From positions 278,001-342,000 of the forward strand of contig NZ_VEEP01000006.1 in NCBI RefSeq assembly GCF_007678455.1: a stretch of 64,000 nt of DNA. Reading direction: 5' to 3'. The position numbers and the translations under genes are program-made. Shown in pieces: positions 16,179 through 25,236 of the stretch. Source of the stretch: Cytobacillus oceanisediminis 2691. GTDB lineage: Bacteria > Bacillota > Bacilli > Bacillales > Cytobacillaceae. The notes beneath the pieces are model-generated. The model ran no database searches. It was not told the origin of the DNA and was given only the letters and a program-made list of their open reading frames with translations. Numbering within the stretch: position 1 is the first letter of the stretch; each line of letters opens with the position of its first letter.

Positions 16179-16336
16179 TATAATTGTCTAACTTTTTTGG
16201 TTCACTTCACTCCAGTCCTTTTTGTATTTTCTTAGTACTCTTCAATATTCCTAACCTCATCTCCATTAAAATCAACTAAAAGTGTCCATTGGAAAATGGA
16301 TGGTACCATATACCATTCGAATTTGTATTGAAAAGT

Positions 16337-16378
16337 GTTCATTTTTATCTAGCAAAAACTGTTCACCTTAGTCTAGCA
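16337..16378. repeat. Two direct repeats resembling an IS21-type end
   Basis: GTTCATTTTTATCTAGCA (16337-16354) and GTTCACCTTAGTCTAGCA (16361-16378) match at 14 of 18 positions with a 24-bp period. Multiple terminal direct repeats of this kind are typical of IS21-family ends. No istA or istB is nearby. Confidence 0.45.
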
Positions 16379-16532
16379 GTTACAGCTTTAGGATAAGCCC
16401 TAATATACCAAAAACCAGAACAGAAACATCCCTTCGACCTGGATTTAGAATTAAAACTTTATTTTATCCTCTTATTATCACTTAATATAAAAAAGTTTAA
16501 TAACCTGACCATCAGCTAACTAATTGAATTCC

Positions 16533-16563
16533 GAAGGGACATAAGAACCGCCCCTGTGCCCCT
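16533..16563. repeat. Degraded dispersed hairpin repeat, copy B
   Basis: GAAGGGACATAAGAACCG and CCCCTGTGCCCC echo the left and right halves of the repeats at 11770 and 49446, with several substitutions. Confidence 0.4.
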
Positions 16564-16575
16564 CTCCCCCGCTAC

Positions 16576-16875
16576 CTATTTCTCCGTATAACCGATAGAT
16601 TGGACTTTGTACTCTTCGCTGTAGTCGACTGTGGCGGTGATTTTGTTTTGTTTATCACCTTTTTTGTATCCGTAAAGGAATAGTTCGGTTCCTTCGGTTC
16701 TTGTGGTGAATTCATGATCGTCCACGACGATTTCCCATCCCATTTGCTTTTTGAATTCTTCGTTTGCTGCATGAATGGCTTTTTCAAGTATTTCTTCTTG
16801 TTTATTTTCGTCCATATTATTGCACCCCTGGAGGATGGATAGTGAAAAAAGCAACACCACCAAAAGATTTTTCAT
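16576..16875 (-). CDS. Small lipoprotein, DUF1433-like; candidate immunity protein
   Basis: A 99-aa lipoprotein with lipobox LQGC at 15-18. It is closely related to the protein at 18536-18838; both contain EFTTRT-GTE-FL-GY-KG-K-N-I and end in a SIGY/LIGY strand. The compact alpha-beta domain after the signal resembles DUF1433 proteins (assignment from memory). It is divergent from the lipase gene and probably a second copy of the lipase immunity or partner lipoprotein. A GGAGAG site precedes the ATG. Confidence 0.75.
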   Translation of the reverse strand: MKNLLVVLLFSLSILQGCNNMDENKQEEILEKAIHAANEEFKKQMGWEIVVDDHEFTTRTEGTELFLYGYKKGDKQNKITATVDYSEEYKVQSIGYTEK

Positions 16876-17062
16876 CGCTCGCTCTCCTTACCATTTTGGC
16901 CCAGAATTGATGTAAGAATCATACAGGTTATTATTCACCTGCGAATAATCTTATCAAGGGAAATAACTCTCTTCAAATGATTTTCCCTCGTTTCCTTTTT
17001 TTATTTCCTGCATTCAGTATGGTAAAATTAAGAAAATATTCCGAAACTTGTGGAGGTCATCC

Positions 17063-18217
17063 ATGACGAAGAATGAGGATAAGCTTTTTTTATTTTTATC
17101 ACAGCAGGCCTATTATATTGATCACAAACGATTGCCTAAATTCATCGAATACAACAACAATCAGCAAACTCATAAATGGGAGGTTGTGAACGAGAAGGAT
17201 TACATCACAACCGATTCCACTACTGGATTTGATGCATTGGTTGTTAAGAAGAAAGACCAGATTGTAGTTTCGTTCCGTGGAACCCAGGGGGATGATATGC
17301 TCGGAGCAGGCATGGCAGATTTAGAAACCGATATTCAATACATCATGATGAAGGATAAAGTACATGAAAAACAGTCCAATCCAAGAGGAGACCGGCTGGA
17401 TGTTTATTATAATCCGGAGAAAAAAGAATGGTATAAGAAGAACCAGTTCCAGCAAGCGGAACAGCTAGTTAGAGATATCAAAAGTAATAACCCTTCTGCG
17501 CAAATAACTGTGACTGGCCATTCTTTGGGAGGAGCACTTGCACAATATACAGCTGCAATTTTCAGCTTGGGTGCAGTAACATACAGTGCACCAAGCGTCA
17601 TTGATCTACTAGATGAACAAACAAAGGCAAAAGCTTTCGCAGGGGTTTTTGATTCCTCCATTGTCAATTACGTTCATCCTAAGGATTCTATTGGAGCAGG
17701 CGGACTAGAACCTTATGACAGACATATTGGTTCCACCTATTACATTGGCTCAAGATTCAAATATGAAAATATGGACAATGAAGGAAGGCCTTTCAAGAGG
17801 TTACTAGAATCAATCGGTACTTATCATGGAATGGAGAACTATTCGTTTGATAAATACGGAAACATCAATAACGGCATTCTTTACGATGTTCTAGCTGGTG
17901 TAGAAGTATCCAGGTCTCCACGCTATGTAAGTGCGGATGTTGGGTTGATCCAGGTAACTCCTTCTCATTTGCATGAAGTTGCAGAAAGCGTGGGGAGAGT
18001 AAGCCGGAGTGTTTTAAATGAATTACCTGATGTAAAAAGCAAAATGAAAAATAGGTTGATCAACGATGCAGAGCGTCCGCAAACAAGGGAAATTGGCTAT
18101 GAAGTGTTAAATGAATTAACCAGTATGGCAAACTGGCTCAACGAAGAGACCTCAAAATTCACCCACTTCTTGAAATTTGCCGCAAATGAATATGAAAAGG
18201 CGGATAAGCTGGTATGA
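17063..18217 (+). CDS. Lipase-family toxin-like protein with C-terminal helical targeting region
   Basis: A 384-aa protein without a signal peptide. Residues 1-270 are a lipase_3-like alpha/beta hydrolase: VVSFRGTQGDD (68-78), nucleophile Ser154 in TGHSLGGALA, a likely Asp in YVHPKDSIG and a likely His in GTYHGMENY. From about residue 290 the protein changes to a long helical region (SPRYVSADVGLIQVTPSHLHEV onward) ending YEKADKLV, reminiscent of LXG/WXG-type T7 secretion domains but placed at the C-terminus. That order matches the S. aureus T7 lipase toxin TslA. The ATG at 17063 follows GTGGAGGTC. Its stop overlaps the next start by 4 bp. The toxin role is inferred from architecture and neighbours. 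Confidence 0.8.
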   Translation: MTKNEDKLFLFLSQQAYYIDHKRLPKFIEYNNNQQTHKWEVVNEKDYITTDSTTGFDALVVKKKDQIVVSFRGTQGDDMLGAGMADLETDIQYIMMKDKVHEKQSNPRGDRLDVYYNPEKKEWYKKNQFQQAEQLVRDIKSNNPSAQITVTGHSLGGALAQYTAAIFSLGAVTYSAPSVIDLLDEQTKAKAFAGVFDSSIVNYVHPKDSIGAGGLEPYDRHIGSTYYIGSRFKYENMDNEGRPFKRLLESIGTYHGMENYSFDKYGNINNGILYDVLAGVEVSRSPRYVSADVGLIQVTPSHLHEVAESVGRVSRSVLNELPDVKSKMKNRLINDAERPQTREIGYEVLNELTSMANWLNEETSKFTHFLKFAANEYEKADKLV

Positions 18218-18525
18218 TGAATAATAAAAAGACAGCTCAATATTTAAATGATATCCAGAATCTAAGTGCCGCCGAAAGAGAGCTTGACCATTTCATAGCA
18301 ACTCTTAGAAGGATCCAACTTAAATACAGGAACAGCATGGAGCTGCTTTATAGTTGGAAGGCAGGCGAAGCGACAGATCGGGTAACTCAATGGTCAGAGG
18401 GCTTCTTTATGGAACTCTCCAAAAGGATTCATCGTTTGGAAGACAAACGGTATAATATAATCCAGACAAGAAAAAGACTGGATTCACTTATGCGGGCTGA
18501 GATTAATTCCGGTCCAAAGTGGTAG
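18214..18525 (+). CDS. Small all-helical protein, likely T7 secretion partner of the lipase
   Basis: A 103-aa, strongly helical, charged protein with a central SWKAGEA (Trp48) that resembles the WxG turn of WXG100-like proteins. It starts within the lipase stop codon (ATGATG overlap), so translation is coupled. In T7 secretion loci such helical partners bind the targeting helices of the toxin and form a secretion-competent bundle. No database family is recognised with confidence. Confidence 0.7.
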   Translation: MMNNKKTAQYLNDIQNLSAAERELDHFIATLRRIQLKYRNSMELLYSWKAGEATDRVTQWSEGFFMELSKRIHRLEDKRYNIIQTRKRLDSLMRAEINSGPKW

Positions 18526-18535
18526 GAGGATGGCG

Positions 18536-18838
18536 ATGTTAAGGAAAGGCCTGTTATTGATTTTGGCAGTATTAATCTTGCAGGGGTGTAATGATATGTC
18601 CAAGGAAGAAAAAGAGAAGATCGTAAAGGAAGCTACAGAATCGGCAGTCCAATATTTCAAAGAGCAAAAAGGATGGGACGTCGTAATTAATGAGCATGAA
18701 TTCACAACCCGCACTAATGGTACGGAGATTTTTCTTTTTGGATATCAGAAGGGAAATAAGGATAACAGGATTCATGCTATGGTGAATTTTTCTGAAGACA
18801 AATACGAAGTATCATTAATAGGATATGATGAAGAATAA
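18536..18838 (+). CDS. Small lipoprotein, DUF1433-like; candidate lipase immunity protein
   Basis: A 100-aa lipoprotein, lipobox LQGC, followed by a charged helix (SKEEKEKIVKEATESAVQYF) and a beta-rich domain, EFTTRTNGTEIFLFGYQKG. It is the paralogue of the protein at 16576-16875. The ATG at 18536 is chosen because the AGGAGG at 18524-18529 abuts the earlier ATG at 18530 and leaves it no spacing. It is the third gene of the lipase operon and ends in a hairpin. Surface lipoproteins in this position protect against T7 lipase toxins in staphylococci; here that is inferred. Confidence 0.78.
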   Translation: MLRKGLLLILAVLILQGCNDMSKEEKEKIVKEATESAVQYFKEQKGWDVVINEHEFTTRTNGTEIFLFGYQKGNKDNRIHAMVNFSEDKYEVSLIGYDEE

Positions 18839-18858
18839 CCCGGGGTTCCCGGGTTATT
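18834..18858 (+). terminator. Palindromic hairpin at the end of the lipase operon
   Basis: AATAACCCGGG and CCCGGGTTATT form a perfect 11-bp stem around GTT and include the stop codon. The U tract is short (ATTTA), so termination may be partial. Confidence 0.6.
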
Positions 18859-18960
18859 TAAACAGAAGAACTAAAAAAGCGCAAAGCCACGGTCTTACGC
18901 CTCTAACATTTTATTTCCACTCCCTTTCCTGTGTCTCCCTGTTTCTCTTCGCATTTGTAT

Positions 18961-20322
18961 TTATCGCTTAGGTATTGTGATCTTTTTAAAATATCCTATA
19001 GTATACAAAGGTAAAATAAAACTAGGTAGCAATAACGAAAATATAGTTCCTAGGATAATCGCAGAAACCCCAAGACCAGTATTCTTAACTAAAAAAATTG
19101 ATAAAGGAATATTAATAATTGTTGCTATACCATAGCTATAAACTTGAACTTTCAACTTGTTAATACCATTCAAGATACTTTGAAATATATTACACCACAT
19201 GTGAAGAATAGTGAAAACAACCATATACTTAATAAGCTTATTAGGAAAGTGCAAGTTGCTCCCAACCCATAGATTAATCAACTTTGTAGAAAAAAAACCT
19301 ATTATCATTACTCCTATTATTAATACAAAAAAAATGATAAGGAGTTTATTAATTGTTCCTTTTATTTCCTCAAATCTCCTGTTAGTATGATCTTTTATTA
19401 TTTTTGTCCATATTGGAGTTAGTAATATTCCTAATACAATAGTATTTAGGCTCAATAATTTATTTACTAACTGATAAGTTGCTACTTGTTCAACTCCAAC
19501 AAATTTACTTATTAAGACATTATCTGTATTAAATAGTACAATTATTGCTAATTGTAATACTAAAAATTTTAACCCTAGATTAAATATATCTTTTATTAAC
19601 TTTCCATTAAAGTACTTAAAACTAAATTTCAATTCATATTTATTAAACTTAAACAACAATACTGTTGAAATAATAAGAGAAATAACAGAGGTACCTATAT
19701 AAAAGAAACCTAATAAGATTAAATCTCTTATATTAAGAAAAAGAAGTGCTGATATAATAACTATATTAATTATATTTACCAATAATTGAATCCCTGAAAT
19801 TAAATAGGACTTATATATAGCATGTAATATAGCGTTAAGAATAGATAAATAAAAATTTAATGAGTAAAGTATAGAAACAATACTTATAAATAATGCTAAA
19901 TAATAATTTGTAATGATAGTACTGTGTATATTAAAAAAGGATCTCCAGTCGAATAAGAACGCAACTGTAATTGAAATAATAATAATTATTAAAGTTGGGA
20001 ATATCATAAGTATGTAAGTAGTGCTTATATACATATTTGATAAAATTCCATTTTTATTAGTAATAGATTCCGTTAGTTTATTCCTCAAGCTATTTCCCAT
20101 ACCGAAATCAAAAAAAGTTATCCAAGTCAGAATAGAAGAAATAGTTAACCATATTCCATTTAATTCTTCGCTGATAAGATATCTATATACTAAACCAACT
20201 AATAAAAAATTCGATAGTATACCAAGCATTCTAAATGCTCCTATACCAATAATGTTTTTCATTATGTGATTGTTTAACAACCTTTTCCAGATCTTCTTTA
20301 TTTTTATTACCAAATTAATCAA
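18961..20322 (-). CDS. Wzx-type polysaccharide flippase
   Basis: A 453-aa integral membrane protein with about 12-14 hydrophobic segments and the MOP/Wzx pattern: an early GIGAFRMLGILSNFLLVGLVYRYL segment, FFDFGMGNSLRNKLTE in the first cytoplasmic loop, and VEQVATYQLVNKL in the middle. It would flip undecaprenyl-linked repeat units to the outer face for the Wzy polymerase. It is the last gene of the polysaccharide operon, overlaps the acyltransferase gene slightly and is very AT-rich, like the rest of the distal cluster. No terminator is obvious before the edge of the cluster. Confidence 0.88.
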   Translation of the reverse strand: MINLVIKIKKIWKRLLNNHIMKNIIGIGAFRMLGILSNFLLVGLVYRYLISEELNGIWLTISSILTWITFFDFGMGNSLRNKLTESITNKNGILSNMYISTTYILMIFPTLIIIIISITVAFLFDWRSFFNIHSTIITNYYLALFISIVSILYSLNFYLSILNAILHAIYKSYLISGIQLLVNIINIVIISALLFLNIRDLILLGFFYIGTSVISLIISTVLLFKFNKYELKFSFKYFNGKLIKDIFNLGLKFLVLQLAIIVLFNTDNVLISKFVGVEQVATYQLVNKLLSLNTIVLGILLTPIWTKIIKDHTNRRFEEIKGTINKLLIIFFVLIIGVMIIGFFSTKLINLWVGSNLHFPNKLIKYMVVFTILHMWCNIFQSILNGINKLKVQVYSYGIATIINIPLSIFLVKNTGLGVSAIILGTIFSLLLPSFILPLYTIGYFKKITIPKR

Positions 20323-20827
20323 GCACCTTCTTCACTTTAGCAGGAACTCCTGCGACTAAAGTGCTATTTTCGACATTTTTTATTACAACCGAACCTGCAG
20401 CAACAACTGTAGACTCTCCTATATTAGCACCATTAATAATAGTAACCCTGGTTCCAATCCAGGTACCACTCTCAATTTGTGTATTATTCTTTATGCCTGC
20501 TCCCGCTCTCCTATTTTTATCACCTATTAAATGTCCACCAGTATTAATTAACACATTGGGAGCTAAATCACATCTATCGCCAATAACAACATTTCCATTA
20601 CCTTCTATAGTTAGGTTTTTCCCTATCCAACAGTTACTTCCCATACTAAGTTTATTGATATATCCTATATAAATAGGAGCAACAATTTTAGTGTCTTTAC
20701 CAACCTCTATACCAATCGTATGAAATAGAAATCTTTTTAACTTGAAGAATCTTGTACCTTTTAGCACCTTATTTATAATTGAAAGAATCACATAAAATAA
20801 TATCTTTTTAATCATATGACCACTCAT
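20315..20827 (-). CDS. Hexapeptide-repeat acyltransferase
   Basis: About 170 aa. The C-terminal two thirds is a left-handed beta-helix of imperfect hexapeptides (IGYINKLSMGSNCWIGKNL, VIGDRCDLAPNVLINTGGH, GTRVTIINGANIGESTVVAAGSVV), followed by PAKVKK. These enzymes O- or N-acetylate sugars. The ATG at 20827 is preferred because AAAGGTGA precedes it; a TTG 24 bp earlier lacks a site, and an ATG at 20815 is possible. It probably decorates the polysaccharide repeat unit. Confidence 0.85.
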   Translation of the reverse strand: MSGHMIKKILFYVILSIINKVLKGTRFFKLKRFLFHTIGIEVGKDTKIVAPIYIGYINKLSMGSNCWIGKNLTIEGNGNVVIGDRCDLAPNVLINTGGHLIGDKNRRAGAGIKNNTQIESGTWIGTRVTIINGANIGESTVVAAGSVVIKNVENSTLVAGVPAKVKKVLD

Positions 20828-20865
20828 TTCACCTTTAAAGTCATTTAACAATTATACCGGAACGA

Positions 20866-22191
20866 TCATATCTCAGATTCCACTTCATTTTCCCAGAACA
20901 TATAAATCGCCAAAAACATATAGCACCAAATACCTATATTATTACTACTAAAAAACACCATTTCTCCCATACTAACTAGTATCGTAGCAATAGGTAAAAA
21001 AACAACAAATATAAAATTACTTTTGTTTACCCAAATTATTTTAATAAGATATGCTATGAAGATAAGAAAACCAAAAATACCACTAAATGAAAGTATTGAT
21101 AAAATTATATTTCCAGGTTCCACAATATAATTGGAATTAAATTCAAAAGATCTGAATGGTAAAACAGGAACCATGAACCCATTTCCAAACCATGGGTTAT
21201 TTAGAAAATTTGATGTCAAACCTTCAATTTGATTGACACGAGAGTTTAATAGTTCACCTTGTTCTTGACCTTTATATAAATAATTAACAAAAAATTCATT
21301 AAAATTGTTATTTAAAGGTAGTAAAATTACGCATATACTAAAAAATGATATAATAACCCTCTTTATAAGCTTATTAATTTTTATAAAAAATAAATAAATC
21401 AAAGTTAAAGTTAAACTGGATATTAACGCTGTTCTTGAAGCACTCAATATAATCATATAAAAAACTAATGCAAGTAATACAAATAAAAAACGCCTATTAA
21501 TATTTTTATTAGTTTGACCATATGAAAATACTAGAGCAATATATAAAACCATGAGTATCCCAAACATATTAGGCTGATTAGTTATTCCTTGAAAGGAAAC
21601 TCCAGTTCTTAAATAACCTAACGGTAAAAAAAGAAAGATTATTGAAGATATAAAAATCAAAGAATAAAGATTAAACAACCACTTTATCCAGTTAAAATTT
21701 TTATAGGTGTAGGCCACTCCAATTAAACATCCCAAAAAAATAATTACATAGCTAAACAGTTTAAATATAGCTACAATTGGTAAAGAACTAAAAACAAAAG
21801 CAATAACAATATTATAAATAGTAAACAGTATAACTAGTGAGGCAATTTTATTAATTTTCATCAATTCATTTTTGTTTAATTTGAAATATGAGAATAATAA
21901 ATAGATTGAACACCCAAAAAGAATAACCCATTTAAGGTTTTGCCAACTGTCAATAACAACAGCAACTCCTGGATTAATGACTGTTCTAAAAGTAATAATA
22001 TTTATTATTTTTATTGCTCCAATTTCTTTTTGCTTTAACAAAAATAGCAATAGAATTAATGATAGTAATAATGTAATTGAGTTTATAAAGCTAAATATTA
22101 TTAAACATATTAAAACTAACCACTCTAATGTTGACTTTTTAATTTTAATGTCTCGATTATTCTTTAATGAACTTGAATTACTAGTTAACAT
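20866..22191 (-). CDS. O-antigen polymerase/ligase-like membrane protein (Wzy)
   Basis: A 441-aa protein with about ten hydrophobic helices and a large outer loop around residues 270-350 carrying LLNSRVNQIEGLTSNFLNNPWFGNGF. The NPWFGNG-type motif and the GISFQGITNQPNMFGI-like stretch are typical of Wzy/WaaL-superfamily enzymes. It would polymerise repeat units outside the membrane. Its start overlaps the end of the upstream glycosyltransferase by 11 bp. Confidence 0.85.
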   Translation of the reverse strand: MLTSNSSSLKNNRDIKIKKSTLEWLVLICLIIFSFINSITLLLSLILLLFLLKQKEIGAIKIINIITFRTVINPGVAVVIDSWQNLKWVILFGCSIYLLFSYFKLNKNELMKINKIASLVILFTIYNIVIAFVFSSLPIVAIFKLFSYVIIFLGCLIGVAYTYKNFNWIKWLFNLYSLIFISSIIFLFLPLGYLRTGVSFQGITNQPNMFGILMVLYIALVFSYGQTNKNINRRFLFVLLALVFYMIILSASRTALISSLTLTLIYLFFIKINKLIKRVIISFFSICVILLPLNNNFNEFFVNYLYKGQEQGELLNSRVNQIEGLTSNFLNNPWFGNGFMVPVLPFRSFEFNSNYIVEPGNIILSILSFSGIFGFLIFIAYLIKIIWVNKSNFIFVVFLPIATILVSMGEMVFFSSNNIGIWCYMFLAIYMFWENEVESEI

Positions 22192-23317
22192 ATACCCTAT
22201 CCTTATATAAAATTGACTTAAAAATACTTATATGTTCTTTTGCCATGTATTCAATTGTATATTTTTGTATCCTATCCAAACTTCTTTTTGACATCCTCTC
22301 AACAACACTATTATCTCTTAAGATCTCGTTTATTTTTAGTGAAAGTATATTACTATTATTAACGGGTACTATAAAGCCATTCTCATTGTTATTTATAAGT
22401 TCTAATCCTGCAACACATTTATTTGTTGTAATAATCGGCAAACCGTAGGCCATAGCCTCATTTATTACAAGTCCCCATATATCTTCTCTAGTCGGCAATA
22501 CAAATAAATCACTTGCCAAATAGTATTCTTTTAGCTCCTCCTTGGATTTAAAGCCAATAAAATATACGTTTGACAAGTTTAAATTGTTCTTTAAATCCAA
22601 ATACTCTTGTGTTGGTTCACCTCCGATAATATAAACGCCGTAATTTTCAGGAAGGGCTGCACAAGCGTTTAATAGAATATCAAAACCTTTTCTAGCTATA
22701 AACTGTCCCACAGATAGGATAATCTTATCTTCCTTAATGTCAAGCTTAGTCTTTATTTCCCTTTTTAAATTGTCATGAGGAGGACTTGCTAGAATATCTT
22801 TTTCTAATAAAGATGTGAAAGGATAAGTAAATACATTTTCTTTATTAGCCCCATAGTGAATAAGATAATTTGTAGTATGGTTCCCTGTACTTAACCAATA
22901 TGTTGCACTACTAATATAGTGTTCCTTTAGTAAATACTTGAATTTACTATCTTCCTTTATAATTCCACCATCAGTGTTTAAAATAAAAGGAATTTTTCTT
23001 TTCCGCAGTATTTTAATAGATAACATCCCTGTAGGAGTGCTATAACCACCCACTATAATAATGTCAAATAAATCTCTTTTTAAATATTTTGAAACACCAA
23101 AGCATAAGGCAGTATTTCTGTTTATTTTTTTCCCTTTTAAGAAGATAGCTTGAAAATTATCAAATTTATTATTGTACCAAGATAAATCCCTTTCATCTGA
23201 AGTTCCTCTTTCAAACAGTACAGTTAACTCACAATATTTACCTAACTCATTAAAAAAATCCACCCTATACGGTGAAGGAATATTAGCTAAAAAAAGCACC
23301 TTTATTTTATGGTTCAC
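22181..23317 (-). CDS. GT4-type glycosyltransferase
   Basis: A 378-aa GT-B glycosyltransferase. The N-terminal domain begins KIKVLFLANIPSPYRVDFFNELG; the C-terminal Glycos_transf_1 domain contains ILSVGQFIARKGFDILL, FIGFKSKEELKEYYLASDLFVLPTREDIWGLVINEAMAYGLP and the EX7E motif. It transfers a sugar from a nucleotide donor to the lipid-linked repeat unit in the cytoplasm. Donor and acceptor are unknown. Its start shares a base with the stop of the gene upstream. Confidence 0.9.
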   Translation of the reverse strand: MNHKIKVLFLANIPSPYRVDFFNELGKYCELTVLFERGTSDERDLSWYNNKFDNFQAIFLKGKKINRNTALCFGVSKYLKRDLFDIIIVGGYSTPTGMLSIKILRKRKIPFILNTDGGIIKEDSKFKYLLKEHYISSATYWLSTGNHTTNYLIHYGANKENVFTYPFTSLLEKDILASPPHDNLKREIKTKLDIKEDKIILSVGQFIARKGFDILLNACAALPENYGVYIIGGEPTQEYLDLKNNLNLSNVYFIGFKSKEELKEYYLASDLFVLPTREDIWGLVINEAMAYGLPIITTNKCVAGLELINNNENGFIVPVNNSNILSLKINEILRDNSVVERMSKRSLDRIQKYTIEYMAKEHISIFKSILYKDRVYVN

Positions 23318-24483
23318 TAAAATGCACTCCTTTCGCTATTAAACATGTCTATATGTTCTTTTATGGATAATTGTTGTTCCACTTTACTAACACCATATCT
23401 ATACGCATTAATAGAGGTTAATCTATATTCTTTATCCTTCATATATAAGTATTGTTTAATGGCCCCAATAAACCCTTCTTGATTTTCTAGCGCGATATCA
23501 TGACCAACCTCTAGTTCTTCTAAATCCCTCCATGGTGTTTGATCACTCGTAATTACTGGACATCCCGATAAGAAAGCCTCCTGTATTACATGTCCAAAAT
23601 TTTCACCCTTTGTTGGAAATAGAAAGATATGATAATTGGATAAAATCTTTATCACCTCACTATAATCAACAGGACCTTTATAATTAACAATTATTTTTTC
23701 GCTTAAGTTTCCGCTAATCGATAAACATTCATCCCAATAATTCCTGTCCTCAAGTGGACCATAAATATCAAAAACGATTTCTTCATATGAAACTTCATTA
23801 TTATCTATTAATTGAAGTAAGCGTAAAGAATAATCTATATTCTTGATTTTAGAAATTCGAGATACTGTTGCTATTTTTAAATACCCTGATTTTTTCTCCC
23901 TCACAGATTTACCTACTTCTAAATCACCACTTATAATATTCTCTGCTATATTTATCTTGTTATTATTTCCAAGTACATTTAGGATATCTTGTTTATCATT
24001 TTTTGAAGTACATGTATAAGAAAGATTCCTTGATACCTTAAGTAATTTATATATCTTTAAAAAGAATTTCTTTTTTGCCGATTTAATTGCTAAAGCACCT
24101 GATGAGAATTCTCCTCGTGGAGCCACTATAACAGGCTTTTTTATGATATTTAGATATTTTAGCATCTGTATAATTATAGATTTTTTAGAAAAAAAACTGC
24201 TTGTATATACTAAATCATAATCTATCTCTTTTAGTATAAACCTTATATATTTAAATTCTTTTCCTTTTGGAACATAAAACACTCTTGCTTTACCTACTTG
24301 ATTCCATGAACCTATTTCAACATCATTATAGATTTCTTTCGCATTAAGATCTCTGTCCCCAGTAACAACATAAAAATTAAAATAATCACTTAAAGTTTCC
24401 ACAAGATTTAATAAAGACTTAACCGGTCCTCCAAAATACTTTCCAGGTAAATATGGACCTATTATTAATACATTTTTTTTCAT
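23317..24483 (-). CDS. GT4-type glycosyltransferase
   Basis: A 388-aa GT-B enzyme. It starts KKNVLIIGPYLPGKYFGGPVKSL, a donor-side glycine-rich entry, and has the C-terminal domain with IATVSRISKIKNIDYSLRLL, FPTKGENFGHVIQEAFLSGCPVITSDQTPW and the EX7E pattern. It probably adds one sugar of the repeat unit. It lies just downstream of the dehydrogenase pseudogene, separated by about 117 bp in which no gene is seen. Confidence 0.9.
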   Translation of the reverse strand: MKKNVLIIGPYLPGKYFGGPVKSLLNLVETLSDYFNFYVVTGDRDLNAKEIYNDVEIGSWNQVGKARVFYVPKGKEFKYIRFILKEIDYDLVYTSSFFSKKSIIIQMLKYLNIIKKPVIVAPRGEFSSGALAIKSAKKKFFLKIYKLLKVSRNLSYTCTSKNDKQDILNVLGNNNKINIAENIISGDLEVGKSVREKKSGYLKIATVSRISKIKNIDYSLRLLQLIDNNEVSYEEIVFDIYGPLEDRNYWDECLSISGNLSEKIIVNYKGPVDYSEVIKILSNYHIFLFPTKGENFGHVIQEAFLSGCPVITSDQTPWRDLEELEVGHDIALENQEGFIGAIKQYLYMKDKEYRLTSINAYRYGVSKVEQQLSIKEHIDMFNSERSAF

Positions 24484-24600
24484 GTATACAACTACTTTCT
24501 TTCCAAATTCAAAAAGTAATATAGCATATAGCTAACCTAATTCTCCTGCTCTTTAGCTATTACATCTTCCTTTCATATACCTTATTTTCAAAAGGAGCAT

Positions 24601-25225
24601 CTATTGATGTGGTTTTTTTAAAGTTGCAGCTACTTCATTATTAATAAAGTCAATGTTTAAAATTCCATCTTTATAAAAATTCCGTATATCTTTTAAATTC
24701 ATTTCTCTAAAACAATCATTTTGGAGTGCAACAATTAAATCTAGTAACTCTTCCACATTTTTCAATTTAATTTCATATTCCTTAAATACTTCTTTTTGTT
24801 CAACTAACGGCTCTACTACCATAACTTAGACGCCGTAATCATCTCCATATTATAATTCCGGCTCTTTTTCCAATATAGGTATACGAATATCTTCAGTTCC
24901 TCCAGTATAAACAGCCGATTCATACACCGATTGAACCTTTTGTTAACTTACGGCATTCCATTTTACTTGTATCAATTACAGGAGATGGTCTTAAATTTTT
25001 ATTTGAATTTATAGGAGTTGGTACAGCAACAACATGAAAGCTATATCTTTCCCTTTTCGCTAGTAAAAACTACCGAAGTCAATTTTTATGTTTCATTATC
25101 ACTTCATACGTCTTTTCCATTACTATAGCAGGGTATTTTATCACGATAATATCAAAACCAATGACATGTGTCTTTTTAGCAAAGGCTACAGCTAGAGGCA
25201 TACTACATATTTTAATTAGCTTCAT
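24601..25225 (-). pseudogene. Decayed nucleotide-sugar dehydrogenase (WbpA/TviB-like)
   Basis: Three pieces of a UDP-sugar 6-dehydrogenase lie in order on the minus strand. The N-terminal piece (from 25225) reads MPLAVAFAKKTHVIGFDI, as in the Rossmann entry. The middle piece contains HVVAVPTPI and, one frame over, VYESAVYTGGTEDIRIPILEKE. The C-terminal piece (24822-24601) reads VVEPLVEQKEVFKEYEIKL and FREMNLKDIRNFYKDGILNID, as in the UDP-binding domain. The pieces are joined by frameshifts and stops, and the central domain with the catalytic cysteine is deleted: about 620 bp remain of an expected 1.28 kb. The intact enzyme would have made a UDP-HexNAc uronic acid. Confidence 0.8.
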
Positions 25226-25236
25226 ATAAATTCACT

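Larger units (their letters stand above)
14761..16223 (+). mobile_element. IS3-family (IS150-like) insertion sequence
   Basis: A complete element of about 1.46 kb. The imperfect terminal inverted repeats at 14761-14799 and 16185-16223 share AAAAAGGACT, TGAA-TG-ACC and AGTTAGACA. Between them lie orfA and orfB in overlapping frames with a -1 slippery site. A clear target duplication cannot be read because the flanks are A/T runs. Nothing inside looks broken. Confidence 0.85.
16224..16575. other. Gap with mobile-element debris
   Basis: No gene seen. It contains a pair of 18-bp direct repeats at 16337-16378 that look like one end of an IS21-type element, and a degraded GGGAC/CCCTG hairpin repeat at 16533-16563. 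The rest is featureless AT-rich sequence. Confidence 0.5.
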
